Shown here piece by piece: positions 7,375 through 17,035 of a DNA stretch of 64,000 nucleotides (position 1 is the first letter of the stretch; every line of letters starts with the position of its first letter). Both the position numbers and the translations under genes were made by a program. This stretch comes from Nitrospinae bacterium bin107 (GTDB lineage: Bacteria; UBA8248), in NCBI GenBank assembly GCA_002238965.1, contig MPNJ01000014.1, forward strand, positions 32,419-96,418, in the 5' to 3' direction. The notes beneath the pieces were generated by a model that worked only from the letters and a program-made list of their open reading frames with translations, was not told where the DNA came from and did not search any database.

Positions 7375-8397
7375 TCAAGCCACCAAACCGAGTTCTTTCT
7401 TCTTCGCTTCCACGTCGATTCCGAAGAGCCTCGCCTGGTTTTCGCCCAGAATGTTGCGCTTGTCCTGCTCCGTGATGGGAGGATAGCCGTATCGATCCTG
7501 TAATTCCTCGTCGATCTCCATCTCCCAGAACCATTCGATCATGGGCTGGGGGTTTCCCAGCAGGGGCGCTTCCGAGCCCCAGAGGACTCGCTCCGAACCC
7601 ACGTCCCTGAGCAGCCTGCCCATGTATTCCTTGAACTGCCAGGGTGCGACGAGGGGCAGGTGCATCGTGCCCGAAAGGACGAGCACTACGTTCTCGAAAC
7701 GCGCCGCGATGTAGACGCATTCCTCGAAGTAGGGTAGCGCCAGGTGGTGGATGGCGAAGGTGAGGTCGGGGAAATCCATGGCCGCCTGCTGGATGTCGAG
7801 CGGCGTCAGGTCTTCGAGTCGCGCGCGGGTGATGGGAAACCCCTTGTGGTACTGGAACACGTTGATGCCCAATTCGCGGCCTTTCTCATAAATCGGATAG
7901 GCGAGTTCCGGGTCGTCGCACCGCCAGGAGTTTCCGTCGATGTGGGCGTTGTAGAACTTCATCGAGCGCGCGCCCATCTCCGTCACCTGTCGCTCCAGTT
8001 CTTCGAGTGCGCCCTGCACGCTCGGGTACTTGGGGTCCACCCCGCCGCAGAAAAGGACGCGCTCGGGATGCGCCTTTGCGAATTCGTATTGCGCCTGAAC
8101 GGGTGAGAAGCCCTCCTTGTAGACGTCGTAGAGCACGACCGCCTGCGCCATGGCCATGTCGGTCTGAGAATCCTCGAAGACCAGCTTGCCCAACTCATCG
8201 CAAGACCATTTCTTTGCGAACCCGCCGATGGGGTCTCCGCCCGCGTAAATGTCTTCCTGTCCCGCGGGGCGTCTTCCCTTGCCGATCCGCAGGTGCCAGA
8301 GGCGGTCGAGCCCGCTGTCCGGGCGGGCGAGGTTCTCATCCGAGAGGTCGTACATGTGCACCACGTTGTCGAAAACGAAGACGTCGCCGTTTAGCAT
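7375..8397 (-). CDS. Amidohydrolase family protein (TIM-barrel, amidohydrolase_2-like)
   Basis: 340 residues from the ATG at 8397, which has AGAAGGA about eight bases upstream; a longer frame to 8535 lacks support. The sequence runs from a D-x-V-V-H-M-Y start (in place of the usual H-x-H), through V-L-F-C-G-G-V-D-P, A-R-S-M-K-F-Y-N-A-H, I-N-V-F-Q-Y-H-K-G and F-A-I-H-H, to V-L-W-G-S-E-A-P near the C-terminus. These are the strand ends of the ACMS-decarboxylase/amidohydrolase_2 barrel, with metal- or substrate-binding His residues. Such enzymes perform non-oxidative decarboxylation or hydrolysis of aromatic acids or lactones. The divergent neighbour is sdhC. The substrate is unknown. Confidence 0.8.
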   Translation of the reverse strand: MLNGDVFVFDNVVHMYDLSDENLARPDSGLDRLWHLRIGKGRRPAGQEDIYAGGDPIGGFAKKWSCDELGKLVFEDSQTDMAMAQAVVLYDVYKEGFSPVQAQYEFAKAHPERVLFCGGVDPKYPSVQGALEELERQVTEMGARSMKFYNAHIDGNSWRCDDPELAYPIYEKGRELGINVFQYHKGFPITRARLEDLTPLDIQQAAMDFPDLTFAIHHLALPYFEECVYIAARFENVVLVLSGTMHLPLVAPWQFKEYMGRLLRDVGSERVLWGSEAPLLGNPQPMIEWFWEMEIDEELQDRYGYPPITEQDKRNILGENQARLFGIDVEAKKKELGLVA

Positions 8398-8621
8398 CTG
8401 GGCATTCCTTCTCGAAGTCGGTCGTCGGAAAATCAGGCGATATTGAACTAAAATATCGCAAAAATTGCCGATAATCCACGGGGTGAAAAGGGCGCCGATC
8501 CAAAAAAGAGGATTTTCCGAAATGCGGTTGACCATGCGCGCATGAATCTATACATTGCCACCCGATTAGACGAATCAACCCTCTCGAATTCGAGATTTTT
8601 TGCTTTTGGGGGAGCAATTTG

Positions 8622-9299
8622 ATGGGCCGGTTTGCGAAAATCCTGCAATCATCCATCGGCGCCAAGGTCGCCATGGCCGTCACCGGGATTTTGTTGGTCT
8701 TGTTCATCATCGGTCACCTGCTCGGCAACCTGCTGATGTTCGCAGGTCCCGAAGCGACGAACGCCTACGCCAAGGGCTTGAAGGACCTGGGCGCTTTGCT
8801 GTGGGTGGCGCGGGTCGGCCTGCTGGTCGTATTCCTTGTGCACATCAGCTCGGCCCTGCGTCTTTGGCGCATGAACAAGGCGGCCCGGCCGCAGGCCTAC
8901 GCCGTTTCAGAGTCCACGATGGTCACCTATGCGGGCCGCTCCATCGTCATGACGGGCGCCCTGGTGCTGGCTTTCGCCGCCTACCACCTGCTTCATTTCA
9001 CGCTGTTCGCCACGAACCCCGAGTTCGCCCAGTTGCAAGACGCCCAGGGCCGCCATGACGTTTACAGGATGGTGATTCTCGGATTCAGGAACACGGCGGT
9101 TTCGGGTGTATATCTGGTTTCGATGATTCTTCTGGGGCTTCACCTGAGCCACGGCGTGACGAGCCTGTTCCAGTCGCTGGGAATCAACAATCCCACTTAC
9201 AATCCCATTTTCAAACGGCTGGGCCCCTGGAGCGGCGTCCTTCTTGCTCTCGGCTTCATGTCGATTCCGCTGGCCGTATTGGCGGGTGTGTTGAAATAG
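8622..9299 (+). CDS. sdhC: Succinate dehydrogenase/fumarate reductase cytochrome b subunit
   Basis: 225 residues with five hydrophobic membrane segments (about 15-40, 65-85, 105-130, 155-178 and 195-222). This is the single-subunit anchor of type B succinate:quinone oxidoreductases, which binds two b hemes. Candidate axial His residues are in I-I-G-H-L-L-G-N (segment 1), V-H-I-S-S (segment 2), Y-H-L-L-H-F (segment 3) and G-L-H-L-S-H-G (segment 4). The ATG at 8622 follows GGGGGAG; a TTG just upstream is also open. It is the first gene of sdhCAB and is separated from sdhA by 24 bases. Confidence 0.92.
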   Translation: MGRFAKILQSSIGAKVAMAVTGILLVLFIIGHLLGNLLMFAGPEATNAYAKGLKDLGALLWVARVGLLVVFLVHISSALRLWRMNKAARPQAYAVSESTMVTYAGRSIVMTGALVLAFAAYHLLHFTLFATNPEFAQLQDAQGRHDVYRMVILGFRNTAVSGVYLVSMILLGLHLSHGVTSLFQSLGINNPTYNPIFKRLGPWSGVLLALGFMSIPLAVLAGVLK

Positions 9300-9323
9300 T
9301 TCTCCCTTGGTGAGGAGAAGGGT

Positions 9324-11249
9324 ATGGATACGAACGGCAGCCTGAACGGAAACGTTCCCGAAGGTCCTCTGGCGGAGAAGTGGGACAATCACCGCTTCAA
9401 CATGAAGCTCGTGAATCCCGCCAACAGACGCCGCTACAAGGTGATCGTGGTGGGTGCGGGGCTGGCCGGCGGCGGCGCCGCGGCCACGCTGGGCGAGTTG
9501 GGCTACAACGTGGATTGCTTCTGTTATCAGGACAGTCCCCGCCGGGCGCACTCCATCGCGGCCCAGGGCGGAATCAACGCCGCGAAGAACTACCAGAACG
9601 ACGGCGACAGCACCTACAGACTCTTCTACGACACCATCAAAGGCGGGGATTTCCGCTCCCGCGAATCGAACGTATATCGGCTGGCGCAGGTGAGCGCGAA
9701 CATCATCGACCAGTGCGTCGCCATGGGCGTGCCCTTCGCGCGCGAATACGGCGGGCAGCTCGCGAACCGCTCCTTCGGCGGCGCGCAGGTGTCGAGGACC
9801 TTCTACGCCAGGGGCCAGACGGGCCAGCAGCTTCTCCTGGGCGTATATTCGGCCCTGAGCCGCCAGATAGCGGCCGGCACGGTGAAGATGCACTCGCGCA
9901 CCGAGATGCTCGAAATCGTTCTGGTCGACGGGCAGGCGAAGGGCGTCATCACCAGGAACCTCGTGACCGGCGAAATCGAAAAACACGCGGCGGACGTGGT
10001 CATCATGGCGACGGGCGGGTACGGCCCGGTGTTCTATCTCTCCACGAACGCCATGGGGAACAACGTCACCGCATCGATACGCGCGTACATGAAGGGCGCT
10101 TACTTCGCGAATCCCTGCTACACGCAGATCCACCCCACCTGCATACCCGTTTCCGGGGATCACCAGTCGAAACTCACGCTGATGTCCGAATCGCTCAGAA
10201 ACGACGGCCGGATCTGGGTGTCGATGAAAGAGGGGGACCCGCGCGGTCCCGGCGAGATTCCGGAGAATGAGCGGGATTATTATCTCGAGCGCATGTACCC
10301 GAGCTTCGGGAACCTGGCCCCGAGAGACATCGCCTCCCGCGCGGCGAAACGAGCGTGCGACGAGGGGCGCGGCGTCGGGGATACGGGCCTGGGCGTCTAT
10401 CTCGATTTCACGGACGCCATCGAGCGTCTGGGCCTGGGCCTGGTGCAACAGCGCTACGGCAACCTCTTCGACATGTACGAGAAGATCACGGGCGAGAACG
10501 CCTATCAGGTGCCCATGCGCATCTACCCGGCCATCCACTACACCATGGGCGGCCTGTGGGTCGACTACAACCTGATGAGCAACATTCCCGGCCTGTTCGT
10601 GCTGGGAGAGTCGAATTTCTCCGACCACGGCGCGAACCGCCTGGGCGCGAGCGCTCTCATGCAGGGTCTGGCCGACGGCTACTTCGTCGCGCCCTATACC
10701 GTGGGGAACTATCTCGCGAGCCAGACGCCGGGCGATTATTCGGCTGATTCCTCGGAATTCACGCAAGCGGCCGACGACGTGGAAGACCGTGTAAAGAGGG
10801 TGCTCTCCATCGACGGCAAGCGTACGGTCACTTCGTTCCATCGCGAACTGGGCATGATTTGCTGGGATTACTGCGGAATGGCCCGCACCGACCAGAGCCT
10901 GAAGAAAGCGCTCGATCTGATTCCGGCGCTCAAAGAAGAGTTCTGGGAGAACGTTTCCGTGCCCGGAGGGGGCGACGAACTCAATCCCGAGCTCGAAAAA
11001 GCGCTGCGCGTTGCCGATTTCCTCGAATTCGCGGAACTCATGTGCTACGACGCGCTCGTGCGGGAGGAATCCTGCGGCGGACACTTCCGGGAAGAATATC
11101 AGACCGAAGAGGGCGAGGCCCTTCGCGACGATGAGCACTTCAGCCACGTGAGCGCATGGGAGGCGCCGGGCAACGGCGGGCGTCCGATACTGCATAAGGA
11201 AAATCTCGAATTCGAAGAGGTTGAATTCAGCGTGAGGAGTTACAAGTAA
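9324..11249 (+). CDS. sdhA: Succinate dehydrogenase/fumarate reductase flavoprotein subunit
   Basis: 641 residues. It carries the dinucleotide-binding G-A-G-L-A-G-G-G-A motif near residue 45 and the [12 protein letters not shown] segment with the His that covalently binds FAD. The substrate and catalytic region includes the H-P-T-C and H-Y-T-M-G-G-L motifs. The length and the I-N-A-A-K-N-Y insertion are those of type B enzymes (Bacillus, Wolinella and Deltaproteobacteria). It oxidises succinate to fumarate, or runs in reverse, at the cytoplasmic face. Its TAA overlaps the ATG of sdhB. A 762-codon open frame on the opposite strand is only a GC-rich shadow. Confidence 0.96.
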   Translation: MDTNGSLNGNVPEGPLAEKWDNHRFNMKLVNPANRRRYKVIVVGAGLAGGGAAATLGELGYNVDCFCYQDSPRRAHSIAAQGGINAAKNYQNDGDSTYRLFYDTIKGGDFRSRESNVYRLAQVSANIIDQCVAMGVPFAREYGGQLANRSFGGAQVSRTFYARGQTGQQLLLGVYSALSRQIAAGTVKMHSRTEMLEIVLVDGQAKGVITRNLVTGEIEKHAADVVIMATGGYGPVFYLSTNAMGNNVTASIRAYMKGAYFANPCYTQIHPTCIPVSGDHQSKLTLMSESLRNDGRIWVSMKEGDPRGPGEIPENERDYYLERMYPSFGNLAPRDIASRAAKRACDEGRGVGDTGLGVYLDFTDAIERLGLGLVQQRYGNLFDMYEKITGENAYQVPMRIYPAIHYTMGGLWVDYNLMSNIPGLFVLGESNFSDHGANRLGASALMQGLADGYFVAPYTVGNYLASQTPGDYSADSSEFTQAADDVEDRVKRVLSIDGKRTVTSFHRELGMICWDYCGMARTDQSLKKALDLIPALKEEFWENVSVPGGGDELNPELEKALRVADFLEFAELMCYDALVREESCGGHFREEYQTEEGEALRDDEHFSHVSAWEAPGNGGRPILHKENLEFEEVEFSVRSYK

Positions 11250-11995
11250 TGGACCTCACCCTCAGGGTATGGCGGCAAAAAGACGGGCAGTCGACGGGAA
11301 GGTTCGAGAGCTATCAGGTGAGCGGCATCATCCCGGACATGTCTTTTCTGGAAATGCTCGACGTGACGAACGAGCGCCTGATCATGGAAGGCAAGGATCC
11401 CATCGCCTTCGACCACGATTGCCGCGAGGGAATCTGCGGCATGTGCTCGCTGGTCATCAACGGAAGAGCGCACGGGGGTTTCGACGGAACGACCACCTGC
11501 CAGCTTCACATGAGAAAATTCAACGACGGCGACACCATCACCATCGAGCCCTGGCGGGCGAGCGCCTTCCCGGTTATCAGGGATCTGGTGGTCGACCGCA
11601 CCTCGTTCGACCGGATCATCCAGGCGGGGGGCTTCATCTCCGCGAACACGGGCGGCGCGCCGGACGGCAACGCTGTCCCTATCCCCAAGCCCGACGCGGA
11701 CGCCGCCATGGACGCGGCCGCCTGCATCGGCTGCGGCGCCTGCGCGGCGTCGTGCCCGAACGGCTCGGCGATGCTCTTCGTGGCGGCGAAGGTCTCTCAT
11801 CTGGCGCACTTGCCCCAGGGCATGCCCGAGCGCGGCCAGAGGGTGCTCGACATGGTCGCCCGGATGGATGAAGAGGGTTTCGGCAACTGCACCAACCACG
11901 CCGAGTGCGAGGCCATGTGCCCCAAGGACATCAGCATCAGCCACATCGCCAAGATGAACCGCGAGTTCATCCGCGCGACCGTGAGAGGCGACTAG
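11249..11995 (+). CDS. sdhB: Succinate dehydrogenase/fumarate reductase iron-sulfur subunit
   Basis: 248 residues. The N-terminal plant-ferredoxin fold binds [2Fe-2S] through [11 protein letters not shown] and a later T-C-Q-L-H. The C-terminal domain binds [4Fe-4S] ([12 protein letters not shown]) and [3Fe-4S] (G-N-C-x8-C-x3-C-P-K-D). It passes electrons from FAD to the heme/quinone subunit. The start overlaps the stop of sdhA (TAATG). A rho-independent terminator follows 26 bases after the stop, closing the operon. Confidence 0.96.
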   Translation: MDLTLRVWRQKDGQSTGRFESYQVSGIIPDMSFLEMLDVTNERLIMEGKDPIAFDHDCREGICGMCSLVINGRAHGGFDGTTTCQLHMRKFNDGDTITIEPWRASAFPVIRDLVVDRTSFDRIIQAGGFISANTGGAPDGNAVPIPKPDADAAMDAAACIGCGACAASCPNGSAMLFVAAKVSHLAHLPQGMPERGQRVLDMVARMDEEGFGNCTNHAECEAMCPKDISISHIAKMNREFIRATVRGD

Positions 11996-12020
11996 GCCGC
12001 AACCAAAACGGTTCTCAAGA

Positions 12021-12047
12021 GGCTCCCCCGCGTGGGGAGCCTTTTTT
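12021..12047 (+). terminator. Rho-independent terminator after sdhCAB
   Basis: The 8-bp stem GGCTCCCC / GGGGAGCC (12021-12028 and 12034-12041) with loop CGCGT is followed directly by TTTTTT. It is oriented to stop the sdhCAB transcript. Confidence 0.88.
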
Positions 12048-12105
12048 GGGTGGGGATGGGTTGTTCCGCCGGAGAAGTTCTTCCAAGCATATTCCGTTTT
12101 GAGAT

Positions 12106-12726
12106 TTATTGCGAAGCCTGTACGAGCCGCTCCAGGCAAAGGATCGCCCGGCGCAGGCTTTCCGAGCGTCTGGCTGCGATTTCGGGACGCCACTTGTTCT
12201 TGACGTACTCGATGAGCCGCGATGCGTAGGCTGGTCCCACGCGGCGCCTGCTTTGCCCACGAGGAACCATATCTTCTCGAACGTCTCTCCGGCGCGAGCG
12301 ACGGCCTAAATTGACCATTTCGTCCTTTGGGTGCTCGATACTTTCTGGTGTCCGGGGAATTCGACTCGGGGCCACACTTAGGTATCTCGCGAGGCTTTCG
12401 ACGTCCGCCATCAGCCAGGTCTCGACCTCTCGAACGGCGATTCGGAAGCAGAGATGGGGCGCTGGGTCTTGTAGCCACGCTTCGCGCAAAGACGGCGCGC
12501 ATTCCGCTTCCTTATCGAGATCGACCAGCACGAGCCATGGCGTACGACTGGTCCGAGCTTCGTTGTTGTAACCCCTGATTTTTTGATGGAGGTAAGGTTT
12601 GCCTTTTCGTCCGTATACGCCACTCGTCACGCCACCGATATGCGCAATGAGTTTTTTCACTACAGCCTCGTCCACGATTCCTTCAACCGCGGCTTTGAAT
12701 ATCGGAACCGCCACGACCTCACGCAT
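12106..12726 (-). CDS. TOPRIM-like DUF4276-type protein paired with an ATPase
   Basis: 206 residues. The pattern V-E-G-I-V-D-E (E15 to E20), followed by V-L-V-D-L-D-K-E (D69, D71) and R-I-A-V-R-E-V-E-T-W-L-M-A-D, is that of the TOPRIM/DUF4276 family. In that family one Glu and a D-x-D pair bind Mg for phosphodiester chemistry. The C-terminal third is Arg-rich (SRRRDVRED, QSRRR). The ATG overlaps the last eight bases of the ATPase gene at 12719, so the genes are translationally coupled. The known OLD nuclease fuses ATPase and TOPRIM, while PARIS and some other systems keep them separate. The role as an effector is inferred from that. Confidence 0.75.
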   Translation of the reverse strand: MREVVAVPIFKAAVEGIVDEAVVKKLIAHIGGVTSGVYGRKGKPYLHQKIRGYNNEARTSRTPWLVLVDLDKEAECAPSLREAWLQDPAPHLCFRIAVREVETWLMADVESLARYLSVAPSRIPRTPESIEHPKDEMVNLGRRSRRRDVREDMVPRGQSRRRVGPAYASRLIEYVKNKWRPEIAARRSESLRRAILCLERLVQASQ

Positions 12727-13858
12727 CCGCGAACATGAACAACTCGGAAGCGTTTGCTGGCCGCGTCTTTGGGATCACGATATCGTTGAGTTGGAACCCA
12801 CTTTCCAGCAAGTGTGGGATGTCGGTATCCCAAGCAGCGAGTTCTACTTCAGTACCCTCGTTCTTGGGAAGGAACAGAAGTGTTTCGTCGAGACCGATTC
12901 CCTCATCGTGAAGCATTTCCGGCGAATGCGTACTCATGAATATCTGCCTTCTAGTACGACGTTGAGCGCGCGCCAGCGTCTGCGGGAGCATACGCACGAT
13001 TTCAGGATGAAGCGACAGTTCCGGCTCTTCGAGCAGCAAAGGCCCGCCCGTCTCCATGGCCGCCCAAAGGAGTCCGATCAGGCGCAGCGTGCCGTCGGAG
13101 AATTGGTCCTCGTTTTGCCATGCGCCCTGGGGCCGCCAGTGCCGGTATTTTCCGCGCAGATGTGGCGCCCCGCGCTCATCGCGCGTCAATTCAATCTCTT
13201 CGAGTTGCGGCACCGCCACGCGAAGCGCTTTCTGAATCCGTTTCATCCGCGCGGTCAGTGTCCGCTTTGGCGTCTTGGCGATCTGCTCCAGGAAATCGCC
13301 GCCGAAGGGATCGTTCGACCGGCCTTGCACTCGATCCGGTTCGCGGAGGATTTGCGGCACGATGTGCAAATAGCGGATGGACGCGAAAAAAGTAACCAAC
13401 TCACGGAATCGCAAGTTTACGTTCACCTGTTCGAGGTAAGTCTGGGTCAGACGCTCGGTGTCTTTACGATCTTCATCGTTGGGTCTATCGATGATGGCCT
13501 TGTCGTCTCGCAAGACGCGTTCTTTGCGCACAAGCGGCCTGCGTTGGCTGTCCTGGTGAAAGGCGAGTTCGTACTTCCAGTGATGTCCTTCGACTTCTTG
13601 AAGTTCGACGCCGATCTCGATGTCCGTCTTCTTCCGCGCCGCCAGGCAGCGGATGGCGTTCATTCCACCCCGTCGGTGAACGGCCTCTACAAAGCCGCCT
13701 CCTGATGAGGCGAGATCGCGCAGGAAACGGAAGGCGTCCAGGAGATTGGATTTTCCTGAGGCATTGGGGCCGATGAGGAAAATGCGGTTTTGGAGATCGA
13801 CTTCCACGCTCTTGAAGTTCTTCCAGTTTTTCAGGCGCAATTTCGTGAACTTCAGCAT
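12719..13858 (-). CDS. AAA_21/RecF-like ATPase, partner of the TOPRIM-like protein
   Basis: 379 residues from the ATG at 13858 (AGGATGAG is five bases upstream; an ATG three codons earlier is also possible, and the open frame extends to 14056 without support). The start M-L-K-F-T-K-L-R-L-K-N-W-K-N-F-K-S-V and Walker A GPNASGKS (30-37) are typical of the family. A signature-like F-S-D-G-T-L-R lies near 255, Walker B L-L-E-E-P-E-L-S-L-H-P near 275-285, and a switch S-T-H-S near 309-312. It resembles the AAA_21 ATPases next to DUF4276 genes in defence islands. It is probably a sensor that releases or activates the downstream nuclease; that is inference. Confidence 0.85.
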   Translation of the reverse strand: MLKFTKLRLKNWKNFKSVEVDLQNRIFLIGPNASGKSNLLDAFRFLRDLASSGGGFVEAVHRRGGMNAIRCLAARKKTDIEIGVELQEVEGHHWKYELAFHQDSQRRPLVRKERVLRDDKAIIDRPNDEDRKDTERLTQTYLEQVNVNLRFRELVTFFASIRYLHIVPQILREPDRVQGRSNDPFGGDFLEQIAKTPKRTLTARMKRIQKALRVAVPQLEEIELTRDERGAPHLRGKYRHWRPQGAWQNEDQFSDGTLRLIGLLWAAMETGGPLLLEEPELSLHPEIVRMLPQTLARAQRRTRRQIFMSTHSPEMLHDEGIGLDETLLFLPKNEGTEVELAAWDTDIPHLLESGFQLNDIVIPKTRPANASELFMFADA

Positions 13859-14083
13859 GTTGCTCATCCTTGCGTAGCCAATCGAGACAGTGCCATCTTG
13901 GGTTGGAGCGACGCTCCGTATTCGATAAACGATGATACTACCGAATAGAGGAGATACCAAGCTGAACGCTATCACACCCCGAATGCCCCCCATTCCCCCG
14001 TTTTCAATCCCGGCGTTATGTAATATGCTATGAGCATTCGACAGGAACCTGTACATCTATTCTCAAGAAGAGGGGATGGTGCC

Positions 14084-14821
14084 ATGGCTGCGCAACAAGT
14101 AGAGATTCTCGATCGCTCCGAAATGACGGATCAGTTGAAGGAAATGATATCGCTCGACCCGAAAGAAACCACCATCGTCACCATTGACATGCACCGGGGC
14201 CACCTCGACCCCGAAGTCGCCACCATGCCGGCGAGTGACGAGGATTGCGAGAGCGTCATCGGCGCCGCGGAGGAACTCCTCGGTTTCGCCAGAAGCCACG
14301 GAATTCCCGTCGTTCACGTGAAGCTCATCTTCCGGAAGATTCCCGGCCTCGGAAGCGAGGGCATGAAGGTCCACTTCTGGAAGGCGCTCCACGACATTCA
14401 GGACGATAAAAACCGCTTGACGCTTGGCCGCAAGAGCACGGTGAACGACCACAACATCATGGGCGAGGTGACGACGGAGATGATTCCCTCCCTCGTGGAA
14501 GAGGGCGACTACGTCATCGACAACAAGAAGCGCCTCGACTGCTTCATGGGAACGGACCTCCAGATGCTCCTCGACTCTCTGGGCACGAAAAACGTCTGCC
14601 TGATGGGCATCAACACGAACACGTGCGTTCTGAACACGGCCTTCACCGCCTTCAACTACGACTACCGGGTGGTGATGCTCTCCGACTGCGTGAAGAGCAT
14701 GTACGGGCCGGACCTGCACGTCTTCGGGATGCAGAACGTCATGCGCTGCCTCGGCTGGGTGTTCGACAACGAGGAGTTCATGGACAAGGTGGCCGAGGGC
14801 GCCGAAGGCAAGAAGAGCTGA
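14084..14821 (+). CDS. Isochorismatase-family cysteine hydrolase
   Basis: 245 residues. The catalytic triad of the family can be placed: Asp in I-V-T-I-D-M-H-R-G (about 35), Lys in I-D-N-K-K-R-L-D-C-F (about 150), and Cys in I-N-T-N-T-C-V-L-N-T-A-F (about 180). Members hydrolyse amides (nicotinamidase, biuret and N-carbamoyl-type hydrolases) or isochorismate. The N-terminal extension before the Asp is longer than in small members. The start at 14084 has GAGGGGA upstream; a longer frame from 14030 lacks a ribosome site. It is followed 108 bases later by an alpha/beta hydrolase in the same direction. Confidence 0.85.
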   Translation: MAAQQVEILDRSEMTDQLKEMISLDPKETTIVTIDMHRGHLDPEVATMPASDEDCESVIGAAEELLGFARSHGIPVVHVKLIFRKIPGLGSEGMKVHFWKALHDIQDDKNRLTLGRKSTVNDHNIMGEVTTEMIPSLVEEGDYVIDNKKRLDCFMGTDLQMLLDSLGTKNVCLMGINTNTCVLNTAFTAFNYDYRVVMLSDCVKSMYGPDLHVFGMQNVMRCLGWVFDNEEFMDKVAEGAEGKKS

Positions 14822-14929
14822 TTCCCCGCGCTCGATGAAGAGCGCCTCCAATGTCTCACATGCAGGCTGTAGTGGCCGCAAGTGCTCGAAGAGCGGCTTG
14901 TCGACTAATCACAGAAGAGGGTTTTCAAG

Positions 14930-15724
14930 ATGCCGAAAGTTCAGGTGGGTGACGTAGAGCTTTACTATGAGGAATACGGGGAAGGCGTGCCCGTGGTTCT
15001 CATCCACGGCCTCGCGGGCGATTGCAGCGCGTGGAAGGCGCAAATCGAGAGCCTGGAGAAGAACTACCGCGTGCTGGCGTTCGACAACCGGGGGGCGGGC
15101 AGGAGTTCCGCGCCCGATTATCCCTACACGTCGAGCCATTTCGCGGCCGACACCATCGGCCTGATGGACGCGGTGGGCATCACCGAGCCCGCTCACGTCA
15201 TCGGCCGCTCGATGGGGGGAGCCATCGCGCAGATGATGGCGCTCGACTATCCCGACCGCGTGCGGAGCCTCCTCATCACCGCCTCCTTCGGCAAGCTGGA
15301 CAGATACGGCTACCAGATCCTCTACAACATCAACGAGGTCGTGAAGGCCCAGGGCTACGGGCCTGCCGCCATGCACCAGTCGCTCTTCTTCTTCCCGCCT
15401 CAATATTTCAACGAGAACAAGGAACAACTCGACGCGTTCGAGGCGGGGCTCGGCGATACGGATCGCCCCATCCCCGGCTACGTGCATTCCACCCACGCCT
15501 GCCTCACGCACGACGCGCTCGACAGGCTGCACGAAGTCAAGTGCCCGACGAAGGTTTTCGCGGGCGGGCAGGACGTGCTGTGCGCGGCGAGCGCCTCGCA
15601 GGAGATAGCTGACCGCGTGCCGGGTTGTGAGATCAAGATTTACGAGGAGGCGAGCCACTTCTTCCTCATCCAGTGCTTTGAGGAGTCCTTGCGCGACATC
15701 GAGGAATTTCTGGCGAGAAACTAA
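14930..15724 (+). CDS. Alpha/beta-fold hydrolase
   Basis: 264 residues. Oxyanion H-G-L-A-G-D-C lies near residue 27, the nucleophile elbow is G-R-S-M-G-G-A (Ser near 96), the acid is probably in the V-F-A-G-G-Q-D-V strand, and the catalytic His is in A-S-H-F-F-L near 243. The overall pattern is that of 3-oxoadipate enol-lactonase, meta-cleavage product hydrolase and other catabolic hydrolases. It probably works with the isochorismatase-family enzyme upstream and the flavin oxidoreductase downstream, but no pathway can be fixed. Confidence 0.85.
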   Translation: MPKVQVGDVELYYEEYGEGVPVVLIHGLAGDCSAWKAQIESLEKNYRVLAFDNRGAGRSSAPDYPYTSSHFAADTIGLMDAVGITEPAHVIGRSMGGAIAQMMALDYPDRVRSLLITASFGKLDRYGYQILYNINEVVKAQGYGPAAMHQSLFFFPPQYFNENKEQLDAFEAGLGDTDRPIPGYVHSTHACLTHDALDRLHEVKCPTKVFAGGQDVLCAASASQEIADRVPGCEIKIYEEASHFFLIQCFEESLRDIEEFLARN

Positions 15725-15773
15725 AACGGAGCGAGGGTCGGGTGCTGTTTCCGCCCTCCTGATTTTCAGATCG

Positions 15774-15806
15774 CATCGCGGCGGGTCCGGTGGGCTCGCC
15801 GCGATG
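15774..15806. promoter_or_regulatory. 10-bp stem hairpin between hydrolase and OYE genes
   Basis: CATCGCGGCG (15774-15783) pairs perfectly with CGCCGCGATG (15797-15806) around a 13-base loop. Only a weak T-rich tail follows. It could be a weak terminator for the hydrolase gene or a leader structure 36 bases ahead of the next start. Confidence 0.4.
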
Positions 15807-15841
15807 GTATTTATATGTCGATTTTCGGGAGATTTCTCTAC

Positions 15842-17035
15842 ATGGCTAAATTTACGGATCCCATCGAAGTTCGCGGTCAGCGCATCAAACACCGCATCCT
15901 CATGTCCGCGATGACGACCTCGCGCGCAGAAGAGGACGGCGCGCCATCCGCTTGGTCGCACGCACATTACAAGGCCCGCGCCCGTGGGGGCTCTGCGATT
16001 TGCTTCTCGGAAGCGACCTACGTCAACCAGGAGGGCAAGGGCTTTCCCAACCAGCTCGGCACGCACGACGACGCGCTCGTCCCCCCCCTTGGCGAGCTGA
16101 TCCAGGCGGTGGAAGATGCGGGCGCGCCGCTCGCCGTGCAGATTTATCACGCGGGCCGAACGGCGCTCAGCGCCATCACGGGGATGGAGCCCGTGGGGCC
16201 TTCTCCCGTCCCGCATCCCACCGAGGATGAAGTGCCGCGCGAGATGAGCGAGGCGGACATCAAGACCGCCGTCCGGGCTTACGGCGACGCGGCGCGGCGG
16301 GTGCGCGAGGCGGGCGGCAGGATTATCGAGATTCACGGGGCCACCTGGTATCTGTGCCAGCAGTTCTTCTCACCGGCTTCGAACCGGCGGACGGACGGCT
16401 ACGGCGGCGCGCTCGAGAACCGCATGCGCTTTCCGCTCGAAGTGGCGCAGGCTGTGCGCGAGGGCGGGGGCGACGATATGGTGGTGAGCTACCGCCTGGG
16501 GCTCCTGGAGCCTTTCGAGAACGGCTTTACGGTGGAGGATACGCTTGCCCTTGCGCCCGCGCTCGTGGAGGCGGGTGTGGACATCCTCCATTGCTCGCGT
16601 AACGCGCGCGTGGGTCTGCCCGTCATGCCCGACTTGTACAACCCCGCTTTCGACAGGCTGCGAAAGGCGGTGGACGTCCCCCTCGTCGCGAACGGGGCCG
16701 CCTTCGAGCCCGCGCGGATTCAGGCGTATCTCGATGGGGGCGCCGATTTCGTCGGCGTGGGGCGCGCCCTGCTCACGGACCCGGACTATGCGAACAAGGC
16801 GATCGAAGCGCGGGACGGGGAAGTCATCCGCTGCATCGAGTGCAAGCCGTGCGCCTACATGACGAACAGCAAATGCCCCGACGAGGCCTATCCCTCGGGA
16901 ATGCCCGAGTCGATGGTAGAGATTCTCGAAATCGCCTCCACGATGGCGGGCGGCGGCTATGCGCCCACGGCGAAAAAGCGCCTCACCACCGACGCGCCGA
17001 TAGAAGAACAGCCCGAGGGCTCGTCCATCTCCTGA
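15842..17035 (+). CDS. NADH:flavin oxidoreductase, Old Yellow Enzyme family
   Basis: 397 residues forming an FMN-binding TIM barrel. Family marks include the I-K-H-R-I-L-M-S-A-M start region, Q-I-Y-H-A-G-R (about 105), Y-G-G-A-L-E-N-R-M-R-F-P-L-E-V (about 190), and the phosphate-binding V-G-V-G-R-A-L-L-T-D-P near the end. There is no second Fe-S or NAD domain, so this is the short reductase type rather than a 2,4-dienoyl-CoA reductase. A Cys cluster (C-I-E-C-K-P-C, then C-P-D-E) follows the barrel and resembles a rudiment of the iron-sulfur motif of the long enzymes. The start is chosen from GGGAG upstream of the ATG at 15842. Confidence 0.85.
   Translation: MAKFTDPIEVRGQRIKHRILMSAMTTSRAEEDGAPSAWSHAHYKARARGGSAICFSEATYVNQEGKGFPNQLGTHDDALVPPLGELIQAVEDAGAPLAVQIYHAGRTALSAITGMEPVGPSPVPHPTEDEVPREMSEADIKTAVRAYGDAARRVREAGGRIIEIHGATWYLCQQFFSPASNRRTDGYGGALENRMRFPLEVAQAVREGGGDDMVVSYRLGLLEPFENGFTVEDTLALAPALVEAGVDILHCSRNARVGLPVMPDLYNPAFDRLRKAVDVPLVANGAAFEPARIQAYLDGGADFVGVGRALLTDPDYANKAIEARDGEVIRCIECKPCAYMTNSKCPDEAYPSGMPESMVEILEIASTMAGGGYAPTAKKRLTTDAPIEEQPEGSSIS

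Noticed and set aside
8907..11195. A 762-codon open frame on the minus strand opposite sdhCA
   Set aside because: It is antisense to the highly conserved sdhA and the end of sdhC, shows no family motif, and is expected from GC-rich codon use.
14909..16336. A 475-codon minus-strand frame over the hydrolase and OYE genes
   Set aside because: It crosses two real genes on the opposite strand and has no recognisable domain.
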